This document shows positions 1 through 5,771 of a stretch of 5,771 nucleotides of DNA, one piece after another. How positions within the stretch are numbered: the stretch's first letter is position 1; each line of letters begins with the position of its first letter. The translations under genes and the position numbers were made by a program. The stretch is from an uncultured Nitrososphaerales archaeon (GTDB lineage: Archaea; Thermoproteota; Nitrososphaeria; Nitrososphaerales; JAAOZN01): positions 1 through 5,771 of the forward strand of contig CALJAQ010000051.1 in NCBI GenBank assembly GCA_938029515.1. Direction: 5' to 3'. Under the pieces are notes generated by a model, which made no database searches, was not told the origin of the DNA, and worked only from the letters and a program-made list of their open reading frames with translations.

Positions 1-2000
1 ACTCAAGCGCAGGAACAGGTGTTGTTATGTCGGTGCCAGCGCACGCACCATACGACTACCAAGCCCTACAAGATCTGAAAGCAGACAGTAAAGCGCTAAA
101 GGAATATGGATTGGAGAAGATAGTGCCTACTATAGAGGCGATAAAACTCATAGAGAGCGAAGGCTATAGGGGCATACCGGCTTTAGAAGCTATCAGCAGA
201 TTCAGCATCAAAGATCAGAACGATCCACGTTTAGAGGAGGCGACTACAATACTCTACACACACGAGTTCCACTCCGGTAGGATGATGAGCAACACAGGAG
301 CATACAGTGGGCTAGCGGTTTCAGAAGCTAGGGTTAAGGTGAAGGAGGATATGCTGAGAAGCGGTGTAGCAGATGTAATGTATGAGTTGATGAATAGGCC
401 TGTTAAATGTAGGTGCGGAGCCGAATGCGTCGTAAAAATATTTGAAAACCAGTGGTTCATAGACTACGCTAACGAAGAGTGGAAGACGCTGGCAAAAGAG
501 GCTGCATCAAAAATAAGCTTCTACCCAGAGGAAATAAGGTCTGAATTCGAGTATACAATAGGGTGGTTGAGAGAGAAGGCGTGTGCAAGAAAATCTGGAT
601 TAGGTACACCTCTACCTTGGGACAAGGAGTGGATAATAGAGAGCCTCTCAGATTCGGTGATCTATATGGCGTATTATACAATAGCCCACCTCATCAAAGA
701 GATCGATGTTAACAGCTTGAAAGAAGAGTTCTTCGACTACATCTTCTTAGGCAAAGGCCGAGTCGAAGATGTATCTAAATTGTGTGGAGTCGACCAATCG
801 ACCCTCGAAGCGCTTAGAAGAGAGTTCACCTACTACTATCCGCTAAACGCAAGACATTCTGGTAGAGATCTAGTACCTAACCACCTCACATTCTTCATAT
901 TCAACCACGCAGCCATCTTCCAGAAGAATCTTTGGCCTAAGGCTATTGTGGTAAATGGCTCAGTGCTGATGGATGGTAAGAAGATGTCTAAATCGTATGG
1001 GAACATAATCCCTCTTAGAGCAGCTGTCTCAAAATACTGTGCTGATGCCCTGAGGTTAGCTCTATTATCTACAGCTGAACTGCTGCAAGATGCTGACATA
1101 AGTGTAGGGCTTATACGCGCCTTCCAAGAGAAGCTTGAAAAGTTTTACACGTTAGCGGAAGAGATTCTTAGCTTAAAGCGTGACGGCGAACCTACTTACA
1201 CCATAGCCGATAGATGGATGCTGGCAAGGCTGCAGGAGATTTTGAAGAAGACCACCGAGGCGATGGAGAAGCTTAGAGTAAGGGAAGCCATACATAATGT
1301 AGTATATGTGTTCGACCAAGACTTAGCCAAATACCAGAAGCTCAAATCTGAATCAGATGAAGGCAGCCTAGTCGCTAAAGCGATGGTTCTACATGAAGCA
1401 CTAGACTTAAAGATTAGGATGCTAGCACCCTTTGCCCCATATATCTGTGAGGAACTATGGCACAAGCTTAAAGGTGAAGGCTTCGTTTACTCAGCTCAGT
1501 GGCCTATGGTTGATGAATCAAAGATAGATTTAGCTGCGCTTGTCAGCGTAGAGCTTATCGACTCCATTCTTGAAGATACTTACAATATTATTCGCGCTAC
1601 CGGGATTAAGCCGAAGAAGATTGTCTACTACTCTGCTTCAGAGTGGAAGAAAAGGATTTACCAAAAAGCGCTTGAGCAGAAGCTGGGAGCTGGGCTTGAG
1701 TTAAGAACACTGATTAAAGAGGGGGTACAGAGTGGGTATAATCTTGACCCTAAGCTTGTGGCTGAGTTTGCAAAGAAGGTTGTGAATGACTTAATCACTA
1801 CACCCCAAGATGTTGCTAAGAGGAGGTTGGAAGTGGGTTTACTTGATGAGATTAGTGTGTTAAAAGAGTTTTCAAACTACCTTTCAAAAGAAGTAGCTGC
1901 TGAAGTATCTGTATTTAATGAGGATGACCCAAGCAGATACGACCCGAAGTTCAAGGCAGAGTCAGCAAAACCGTATAGGCCGGCGATATACATCGAATAA
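1..2000 (+). CDS. leuS: Leucyl-tRNA synthetase, archaeal type, 5'-truncated by the window
   Basis: Class I aminoacyl-tRNA synthetase that charges tRNA-Leu with leucine in the cytoplasm and hydrolyses mischarged products. The frame is open to the window edge (first full codon at 3) and reads SSAGTGVVMSVPAHAPYDY. This is the end of the CP1 editing domain, with its conserved Asp at 54-56, so the ATG at 27 is internal. About 665 residues are present. Family members of this type run to about 950, so the N-terminal Rossmann half with the HIGH motif is missing. Visible in order: a Cys cluster CRCGAEC (408-428) followed by ENQWFIDY; PLPWDKEWIIESLSDS (609-656); RHSGRDLVPNHLTFF, part of the catalytic core; the KMSKS loop (981-995), intact; then a helical anticodon-binding domain ending around APFAPYICEELWHKL; and the archaeal C-terminal extension. 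No frameshift or lost catalytic residue is seen. It ends 14 bp from a convergent gene. Confidence 0.97.
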   Translation, partial: SSAGTGVVMSVPAHAPYDYQALQDLKADSKALKEYGLEKIVPTIEAIKLIESEGYRGIPALEAISRFSIKDQNDPRLEEATTILYTHEFHSGRMMSNTGAYSGLAVSEARVKVKEDMLRSGVADVMYELMNRPVKCRCGAECVVKIFENQWFIDYANEEWKTLAKEAASKISFYPEEIRSEFEYTIGWLREKACARKSGLGTPLPWDKEWIIESLSDSVIYMAYYTIAHLIKEIDVNSLKEEFFDYIFLGKGRVEDVSKLCGVDQSTLEALRREFTYYYPLNARHSGRDLVPNHLTFFIFNHAAIFQKNLWPKAIVVNGSVLMDGKKMSKSYGNIIPLRAAVSKYCADALRLALLSTAELLQDADISVGLIRAFQEKLEKFYTLAEEILSLKRDGEPTYTIADRWMLARLQEILKKTTEAMEKLRVREAIHNVVYVFDQDLAKYQKLKSESDEGSLVAKAMVLHEALDLKIRMLAPFAPYICEELWHKLKGEGFVYSAQWPMVDESKIDLAALVSVELIDSILEDTYNIIRATGIKPKKIVYYSASEWKKRIYQKALEQKLGAGLELRTLIKEGVQSGYNLDPKLVAEFAKKVVNDLITTPQDVAKRRLEVGLLDEISVLKEFSNYLSKEVAAEVSVFNEDDPSRYDPKFKAESAKPYRPAIYIE

Positions 2001-2014
2001 AAATAGTGGTGGGT

Positions 2015-2446
2015 TTACTTCTTCCACCTATCACTTCGTAGCTCAGAAAGTTCCTGCTGGAAGCCTTCCTTCAATTCTCTAAGATGCTTGACTTCGCTGC
2101 GCAGCTCGTCTCTTTTATTTTGCAGCCGCTCTAACTCCAGCGTCTGCTTCACATTCTCCAGTTCTGCCATCAGCAGTTGTATTTTTTCACTCATTTCCTT
2201 GACCTTAGCCGCTAACACTTCACCCTCTGCAGCCTTCTTCTTCAGCAGCACCAGCTCAGCCTCATGCACTATTCTGAACCTCTTAGAGCCTGCTACGATA
2301 GGAAACTTAGTCTGGCATCTGTCGCAGCGGTAGAGAGCTACCCGCTTCTCTGTAAAGCTACCCTTTTGATCTAACTCACCCGCTATACTCCACACTTTAA
2401 TAGGCTGCTGCACTTCGTTCTGGCAGCTTGGGCAGTTGGCTGTCAT
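2015..2446 (-). CDS. Zinc-ribbon / coiled-coil protein, function unknown
   Basis: A 143-residue soluble protein. The N-terminal part holds two Cys pairs, CPSC (C5, C8) and CDRC (C41, C44), on either side of a short beta-rich stretch. This is the layout of a zinc ribbon binding one Zn ion. From about residue 62 to 137 it is a highly charged helix rich in Leu, Glu, Lys and Arg with heptad-like spacing, so a coiled coil is expected. No enzyme motif, signal peptide or membrane segment is visible. The ATG shares one base with the TGA of the upstream coiled-coil gene (TGATG). A weak Shine-Dalgarno-like AGGT lies about 9 nt before it, suggesting translational coupling. The Zn ribbon could contact nucleic acid or a protein partner and the helix could drive dimerisation; this is inference. 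I do not recognise a named family. Confidence 0.85.
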   Translation of the reverse strand: MTANCPSCQNEVQQPIKVWSIAGELDQKGSFTEKRVALYRCDRCQTKFPIVAGSKRFRIVHEAELVLLKKKAAEGEVLAAKVKEMSEKIQLLMAELENVKQTLELERLQNKRDELRSEVKHLRELKEGFQQELSELRSDRWKK

Positions 2447-2715
2447 CAGGTAGCGACCTGTATTTCTAAAGGCTTCGAAGACTCGGCTTGTCCATATGAT
2501 GTGATCTCCTGCTCTAAGCTCGCTTTTTCAGACTTTAAAGTATCGACTTCTCCTTGCAGCGCTCTGACCTTAGCCTGCAGTCTTAGTAATTCTACACGTT
2601 CTTTGAGCTTAGGGATCTCTTCGAGTAGGGCTGCTCGTTCAGCCTCTAAAGATCTTATCTGGGCTTCTAAACTCGCTTTAAGTTCCGCATAGTTTTGCGC
2701 GCTCTCCAATACCAT
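2446..2715 (-). CDS. Short coiled-coil protein, first gene of a two-gene operon
   Basis: About 89 residues, almost entirely alpha-helical in composition. Residues 8-75 are dense in Leu, Glu, Lys and Ala with heptad-like repeats (for example SLEAERAALLEEI and LKERVELLRLQAKV), with one proline near 36 that may kink the helix. The tail after residue 75 looks disordered. There are no Cys residues, no signal peptide and no membrane segment. The ATG at 2713-2715 is preceded directly by an in-frame GTG (2716-2718) that could be the start instead; an in-frame stop at 2734-2736 limits any further extension. A TATA-like AAATTTA about 30 bp upstream suits a nearly leaderless mRNA. Its stop overlaps the start of the zinc-ribbon coiled-coil gene, so the two proteins are probably made together and may form a mixed coiled coil (inference). 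No family is recognised. Confidence 0.75.
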   Translation of the reverse strand: MVLESAQNYAELKASLEAQIRSLEAERAALLEEIPKLKERVELLRLQAKVRALQGEVDTLKSEKASLEQEITSYGQAESSKPLEIQVAT

Positions 2716-2741
2716 CACCCTAATCTTCTTTGGCTAGGTTC

Positions 2742-2748
2742 TAAATTT
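2742..2748 (-). promoter_or_regulatory. Possible TATA box for the coiled-coil operon
   Basis: On the - strand the sequence TTGAAATTTAG contains AAATTTA centred about 30 bp before the ATG at 2715 and 27 bp before the alternative GTG. This is the distance expected for an archaeal TATA box driving a leaderless or nearly leaderless transcript. The match to the consensus is only moderate, and no purine-rich BRE is obvious. Confidence 0.35.
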
Positions 2749-2756
2749 CAAAGATG

Positions 2757-2845
2757 TAGCCTAAACAAATTGCCCAGCTTATCAAATGGTTTGCATCACT
2801 GTTGAAAGCCTATTTATACCCCTCTTTCAAACAGGCTTTAGGCTA
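2757..2845. repeat. Inverted AGCCT/AGGCT motifs in the divergent promoter region
   Basis: TAGCCTAAA (2757-2765) is a perfect 9-bp inverted repeat of TTTAGGCTA (2837-2845). Nested inside it, AAAGCCT (2805-2811) is inverted against AGGCTTT (2833-2839), with the TATTTATA box between these arms. The right-hand copies overlap the expected transcription start of the zinc-ribbon gene. The arrangement could be an operator shared by the two divergent units, but the arms are short and chance is not excluded. Confidence 0.3.
2811..2818 (+). promoter_or_regulatory. TATA box of the 56-residue zinc-ribbon gene
   Basis: TATTTATA lies just downstream of a purine-rich GAAAG (2804-2808) that could serve as the TFB recognition element. 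The box is centred about 30 bp before the ATG at 2845, so transcription should begin within a few bases of the start codon. No Shine-Dalgarno sequence is present, as expected for a leaderless archaeal mRNA. Confidence 0.6.
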
Positions 2846-3015
2846 TGAGGGTTGAGCGACGCTACTGTGACCGCTGTTTAATCAGAACTGAGCACGAGGT
2901 TATTAAAGAGTCTGAGATGCCTACTAGAAAAGCGAAGGCGAAGTATCGCTGCAGAATCTGTGGAAGAGAGCGTTGGCTTACACCACTTCGACCCAGCTCA
3001 GAAATAAGCTATTGA
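2845..3015 (+). CDS. Small zinc-ribbon protein (56 residues), function unknown
   Basis: The frame begins at ATG 2845 and ends with TGA at 3013-3015. The protein starts MRVERRYCDRC and carries two Cys pairs, C8-x2-C11 and C36-x2-C39 (YRCRICG), the four-Cys pattern of a zinc ribbon. It is strongly basic (many Arg and Lys), with a central helix-like stretch containing HEVIKESEMPTRKAKAK and a short C-terminal tail. An in-frame TAG at 2839-2841 rules out an earlier start, and a TATA box at the right distance supports this one. The fold and charge fit binding to nucleic acid, rRNA or a protein partner, but that is inference. I cannot assign it to a named ribosomal or transcription protein. It is transcribed away from the coiled-coil operon from a shared intergenic region. 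Confidence 0.75.
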   Translation: MRVERRYCDRCLIRTEHEVIKESEMPTRKAKAKYRCRICGRERWLTPLRPSSEISY

Positions 3016-3067
3016 CTTTATGTCTCTAAAGCTCAGTAATAGACCAAAACTACTTGACAAAACCCTT

Positions 3068-3073
3068 CATAAT
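3068..3073 (+). promoter_or_regulatory. Possible TATA element of the antiporter gene
   Basis: CATAAT within CTTCATAATGC is centred about 34 bp before the antiporter ATG, which would place transcription start roughly 7 nt upstream of the codon. The 88-bp gap after the zinc-ribbon gene contains no better TATA match and no clear Shine-Dalgarno, so read-through from the upstream gene is also possible. Confidence 0.3.
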
Positions 3074-3103
3074 GCTAGAAACAAGTTATAGTTCAATCAG
3101 AGA

Positions 3104-4864
3104 ATGCTACCACTAGTCTTCGGTTTAGTCGCTATCATAATCTTCTTCGCATTCGTAAGCAGCTTCGCTTCACGAAGAACTGGGCTCCCAGAAATAATCT
3201 TCCTTATGCTTCTCGGCGTGCTAGTAGGTCCAGTGCTACAACTTGTTAGAGTCGAGGACCTCACACCAATAGCGCCTTTCGTAAGCTCCTTAGCAGTAAC
3301 CCTGATCCTATTTGACGCAGGGTTGAAGATGGATCTCGTCAACGCTATAAAAGAGAGTGGTAGAGCATTAGTCCTTGGTTTATTTGGGTTTGTCTTTACA
3401 TTCCTAGTAACCACAGCATACACCGTGCTACTTTTAAACTGGGAAACTCTTCAAGGCCTTATAATTGGGTGTGTAATCGGAGGCACAAGCTCCCTCATCG
3501 TCATACCTATGCTTAATAGGCTGAATGTAAATAGGCGTGTCGCAACTATACTGAGTCTTGAGAGCGTGGTCACAGATGTGCTTGTTATAGTCTTCGCCCT
3601 AGCTCTACTAAAGATCTGGTCAGGTAGCCAAGGCTTGGGGGTCACATGGTTGGCTAAGAACCTCTTTGACAGCTTCGCTTTAGGAGGCGTGATAGGCGTT
3701 GTTGGAGGGTTGATCTGGCTCAGAATGCTTAACACCTTTAAGGAGGACGATTATAACGGCATACTAACCTTAGGTGTGGTTCTTGGATTATACAGCCTGT
3801 CAGAAATAATGTCAGCGAGCGGGGCTATAGCTGCACTAGCATTTGGGTTGATTTTAGGAAACGGCGTGCTCATCTCAAAGAAGCTTAAGTTAAATCTAGA
3901 TCGTCAACTAGATAGAGTAAGCTTAGGCTTCCACGAGCAGATAACCTTTCTCTTAAAGAGCGTGGTCTTCGTCTACTTAGGCATATTGCTCTCCCTTATG
4001 AGCCCAAATAACTTAATGCTGGGCGCTGGTCTTGCACTCCTACTGCTTTTGGTGAGAGCAGCGGCAGTCTACATTGCGAGCATAGGTGACCCTATACTAA
4101 GTTTAGACCGAGGCATCATGACCTTTATGATACCCCGTGGGCTCACAGCAGCAGCTGTCGCACAGCTCGTGGTTGCTGAAGGGATGCCGCACATTCAGAC
4201 CTTCAATGACATATATATTTCCATAATCTTGTTAACCATAACAATTTCTATAATCGGTACGCGCTTACCTAGAGTAAGCCCCCCATTCGCTATACGCTTA
4301 AAACTACCTATAAAGATGCGTAAAGTGGTGGAGAAAAGGGCTTCTAAACCAAATTTCATCGAACGCTTGGAGAACGAAGATGAGCAGCACTACCTGCTAA
4401 GGCGATGGGTAGCCAGCTGCGTATTAAACGGTAAGAAGAATAAAGCAGCTGACGTTTTATCCGAAGCTCCAAAGTCTTGGGGTTTTCAACCAGACCTATA
4501 TTTGGGGCATCCTTCAGGCGCTGTGTCAATAGAAGTCTTAGCCAGCAGCCAACCACTTAACGGAAAGAAACTCCTCACTGAAATAAACGGCTGTGTTGAA
4601 AGGTATGCGCGTCTCGGATTTGATGGTGTGCTGAAGATCGTCTTGGATGATCTAATTGTGCTGCGCAATTTGAAGGCTCTGCATCTCTTAAGTAGATATT
4701 ATGAATTAACCGAAGCTGCACGGAGCTTCAGCGTGAGACTGGAAGCCATTGACCCAAGTAAGAGGAGACTAGTGCCCGTAAGTGAGATAGTTAGATTTGT
4801 TACCGGAAAGCAGCAGCAACAACACCATTTACAGAATATCAGCAGTGTAGAAGCAGAAGAGTAG
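3104..4864 (+). CDS. CPA1/NhaP-type Na+(K+)/H+ antiporter with a C-terminal nuclease-like cytoplasmic domain
   Basis: A 586-residue membrane protein expected to exchange Na+ or K+ for H+ across the cytoplasmic membrane. Residues 1-388 hold about 13 hydrophobic segments. Family marks include LILFDAGLKMDL (67-78), GGTSS (126-130), LESVVTD (152-158) and IPRGLTAA (343-350). T128, E153, S154 and D158 match the ion-site pattern I recall from structurally studied archaeal NhaP proteins. T157 stands where these usually have Asn before the Asp. Residues 390-586 are soluble and are not a typical RCK domain, since no GxGxxG is seen. Instead QPDLYLG (462-468), SIEVL (475-479), a following helix with ERYARLGFD and the strand VLKIVLDD resemble a PD-(D/E)XK fold whose catalytic Lys is replaced by Leu. 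The tail ends in a Gln/His-rich stretch. An in-frame TAG at 3089-3091 supports the start. The transported ion cannot be settled from sequence. Confidence 0.9.
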   Translation: MLPLVFGLVAIIIFFAFVSSFASRRTGLPEIIFLMLLGVLVGPVLQLVRVEDLTPIAPFVSSLAVTLILFDAGLKMDLVNAIKESGRALVLGLFGFVFTFLVTTAYTVLLLNWETLQGLIIGCVIGGTSSLIVIPMLNRLNVNRRVATILSLESVVTDVLVIVFALALLKIWSGSQGLGVTWLAKNLFDSFALGGVIGVVGGLIWLRMLNTFKEDDYNGILTLGVVLGLYSLSEIMSASGAIAALAFGLILGNGVLISKKLKLNLDRQLDRVSLGFHEQITFLLKSVVFVYLGILLSLMSPNNLMLGAGLALLLLLVRAAAVYIASIGDPILSLDRGIMTFMIPRGLTAAAVAQLVVAEGMPHIQTFNDIYISIILLTITISIIGTRLPRVSPPFAIRLKLPIKMRKVVEKRASKPNFIERLENEDEQHYLLRRWVASCVLNGKKNKAADVLSEAPKSWGFQPDLYLGHPSGAVSIEVLASSQPLNGKKLLTEINGCVERYARLGFDGVLKIVLDDLIVLRNLKALHLLSRYYELTEAARSFSVRLEAIDPSKRRLVPVSEIVRFVTGKQQQQHHLQNISSVEAEE

Positions 4865-5153
4865 ATTATTGATAGGGTTAGGTTCAGCTTCTGTAGTGCG
4901 CTCTTTTAGAAGAAGTTGACTTCTATTCCTTATGCATCTGCCTGCTAAGGCTACACAGAGCTTTAATATCGTGTCTAAAGACTGGATCTATTAGTGGACC
5001 ACCTTTGCAGCTGCGGTTAGTATGCACATTTCTACTAAATTGTTCTGGGTTCTCACTGTTGCAACGCCTCGCTGACACTTCTCATGAACCAGACGTATTT
5101 GGTGTATACCAGTTTGTTACACGTGAATTTTCCTGTTTAGCTAAATGTGGTAG
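4865..5153. other. Intergenic stretch after the antiporter, no supported gene
   Basis: No tRNA, rRNA or start-to-stop gene is convincing here. A stop-free + frame of 86 codons (4897-5154) has no ATG and a Cys/Leu-rich composition. On the - strand, frames covering 4994-5116 and 5085-5243 read like protein for 40-53 codons but are closed by stops in every case. A short T-run (4903-4906) just after the antiporter could help termination. A perfect 6-bp palindromic pair AGAAGT/ACTTCT with a 2-nt centre lies at 4911-4924. The stretch may be decayed coding sequence. Confidence 0.5.
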
Positions 5154-5345
5154 ATGATATTGGGATGTAGGGAAAACTTCTTTTGTGTAGACGCAGAATT
5201 GATACCTCCAGATAATGATGGTGATGGATTTATTGAGTATCATTATGGCTTCAGCGGTGGGTCAAGAACCTATCTTGGGCGTGGAGGAATGTTGGATCCC
5301 CCTCAGCGAACAATTGTAATGCTTTTGGGTACAGTAGGGTATTAA
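5154..5345 (+). CDS. Doubtful 63-residue ORF with an EF-hand-like loop
   Basis: An open frame from ATG 5154 to TAA 5343-5345. Residues 20-29, DNDGDGFIEY, match positions 1, 3, 5, 6 and 8 of a calcium-binding EF-hand or dockerin-type loop. Position 12 is Tyr where Glu or Asp is expected. The rest is Gly-rich (SGGSRTYLGRGGM), and I recognise no domain. There is no signal peptide, no clear Shine-Dalgarno and no good TATA box at the right distance. The motif comes from a low-complexity GATGAT-like DNA run, so it may be chance. It could also be a fragment of a larger surface protein. It sits in a region with no other firm genes. Confidence 0.2.
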   Translation: MILGCRENFFCVDAELIPPDNDGDGFIEYHYGFSGGSRTYLGRGGMLDPPQRTIVMLLGTVGY

Positions 5346-5350
5346 GGATG

Positions 5351-5771
5351 CTACACGTCAGACGTGCTAGTAAGCCTAACAGTAGCAGACAAAGCGGGAT
5401 CTAAAATCAACAAAGCGCAACCTTTACGTTCAAAACAAACATAGACAAACTTATCAACCTGTTGAAATGTTCTATGAGGAAGGTTGACCTCAAAGCCTGA
5501 CGTAGAGAAGGTCTTCTCAACAAACTTCAGGTAGTGAAACCAAAGATGAGGCAAGCCAAAATAACGTGGCTAAGAGCATCTTAAATGCCTTTCAACTTTA
5601 TCAAAACCCACTAAGGTAATCAGATCGAAGAAGTATTCATTGGTAGCTCGCTTCACCTTGGTGCAGACGGTCCGGCAGTTACCTTTGCTCAACTTTCTAA
5701 TGGCACCCTGAAGGTAAACATATGGTTTCTCTTTATCAGCTACAAAGGGTAGCTGACGCATACATCCTTGA
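5351..5771 (-). pseudogene. Interrupted reading frame, about 137 codons with one internal TAG, product unknown
   Basis: Two - strand segments lie in the same frame and are separated only by a TAG at 5570-5572. The upstream one is open to the window edge, with an ATG at 5759-5761, and includes KPYVYLQGAIRKLSKG and YFFDLITLVGFDKVERHL. The downstream one runs to a stop at 5351-5353 and includes LWFHYLKFVEKTFSTSGFEV and KFVYVCFERKGCALLILD. The composition is protein-like, with mixed aromatic, charged and aliphatic residues. A frame of this length with a single stop is uncommon by chance in this base composition, though not impossible. I recognise no family. The likeliest reading is a gene inactivated by a nonsense mutation, whose 5' part may lie beyond the window. 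Two separate small genes, or no gene at all, remain possible. Confidence 0.3.
5354..5366. repeat. CACGTC-A-GACGTG palindrome
   Basis: A perfect 6-bp inverted repeat around a single central A, just after the end of the doubtful + strand ORF and at the 3' end of the interrupted - strand frame. It could be a protein-binding site. It is too tight to form a hairpin and has no T-run after it, so it is not an obvious terminator. Confidence 0.25.

Noticed and set aside
27..29. ATG at 27 as the start of the synthetase gene
   Set aside because: The frame is open upstream and encodes the conserved LeuRS stretch SSAGTGVV directly before it. The protein is cut by the window edge and this Met is internal.
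254..1465. Several - strand open frames inside leuS
   Set aside because: They lie opposite well-conserved LeuRS motifs and their translations lack domain features; they are shadows of the real gene.
2088..2692. + strand Ser-rich frames opposite the coiled-coil operon
   Set aside because: Ser/Leu-rich translations are what the complement of Glu/Leu/Lys-rich coiled-coil codons gives. The - strand versions have Cys pairs and heptads.
3097..4668. - strand frames opposite the antiporter
   Set aside because: The + strand frame has clear membrane segments and family motifs throughout; the antisense frames are shadows.
4810..4830. CAG/CAA/CAC run as a functional repeat
   Set aside because: It only encodes the short Gln/His stretch near the antiporter C-terminus; too short and imperfect to call a repeat element.
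4897..5157. + strand frame of 86 codons without a stop
   Set aside because: It has no ATG, no promoter or ribosome site, and no recognisable motif. It is more likely a by-product of low stop density.
4865..5771. tRNA, CRISPR repeats or C/D-box RNA
   Set aside because: No T-loop consensus, no regularly spaced repeats and no ordered C and D boxes were found on either strand.

Overview
The window looks archaeal. The partial protein at the left end is a leucyl-tRNA synthetase of the archaeal/eukaryotic type. At least one gene starts within a few bases of its expected transcription start, behind a TATA box (leaderless layout). Several proteins are small zinc ribbons or coiled coils of a kind common in archaea. 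A lineage within the Thermoproteota/TACK archaea is a reasonable guess, but nothing here fixes it further.

Layout. (1) Positions 1-2000, + strand: the C-terminal two thirds of LeuRS, cut by the window edge; the ATG at 27 is an internal methionine. (2) Positions 2015-2718, - strand, convergent with leuS and only 14 bp from it: a two-gene operon of a short coiled-coil protein followed by a zinc-ribbon/coiled-coil protein, joined by a 1-nt TGATG stop/start overlap. (3) Positions 2719-2844: a divergent promoter region with a TATA box facing each way and several inverted AGCCT/AGGCT motifs. (4) Positions 2845-3015, + strand: a 56-residue zinc-ribbon gene. (5) Positions 3104-4864, + strand: a 586-residue monovalent cation/proton antiporter of the CPA1/NhaP type. 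It carries a cytoplasmic tail of about 190 residues that resembles a degenerate PD-(D/E)XK nuclease-like fold. (6) Positions 4865-5771: about 900 bp with no confident gene. It holds a doubtful 63-codon ORF with an EF-hand-like loop and, on the - strand at the right edge, about 137 codons in one frame broken by a single TAG, probably gene debris.

The genes do not form an obvious pathway. LeuRS charges tRNA-Leu, the antiporter handles Na+/H+ homeostasis at the membrane, and the three small zinc/coiled-coil proteins have no function I can name. The most unusual items are the soluble domain on the antiporter, the translationally coupled coiled-coil pair sharing a divergent promoter region with a zinc-ribbon gene, and the interrupted frame at the right end.
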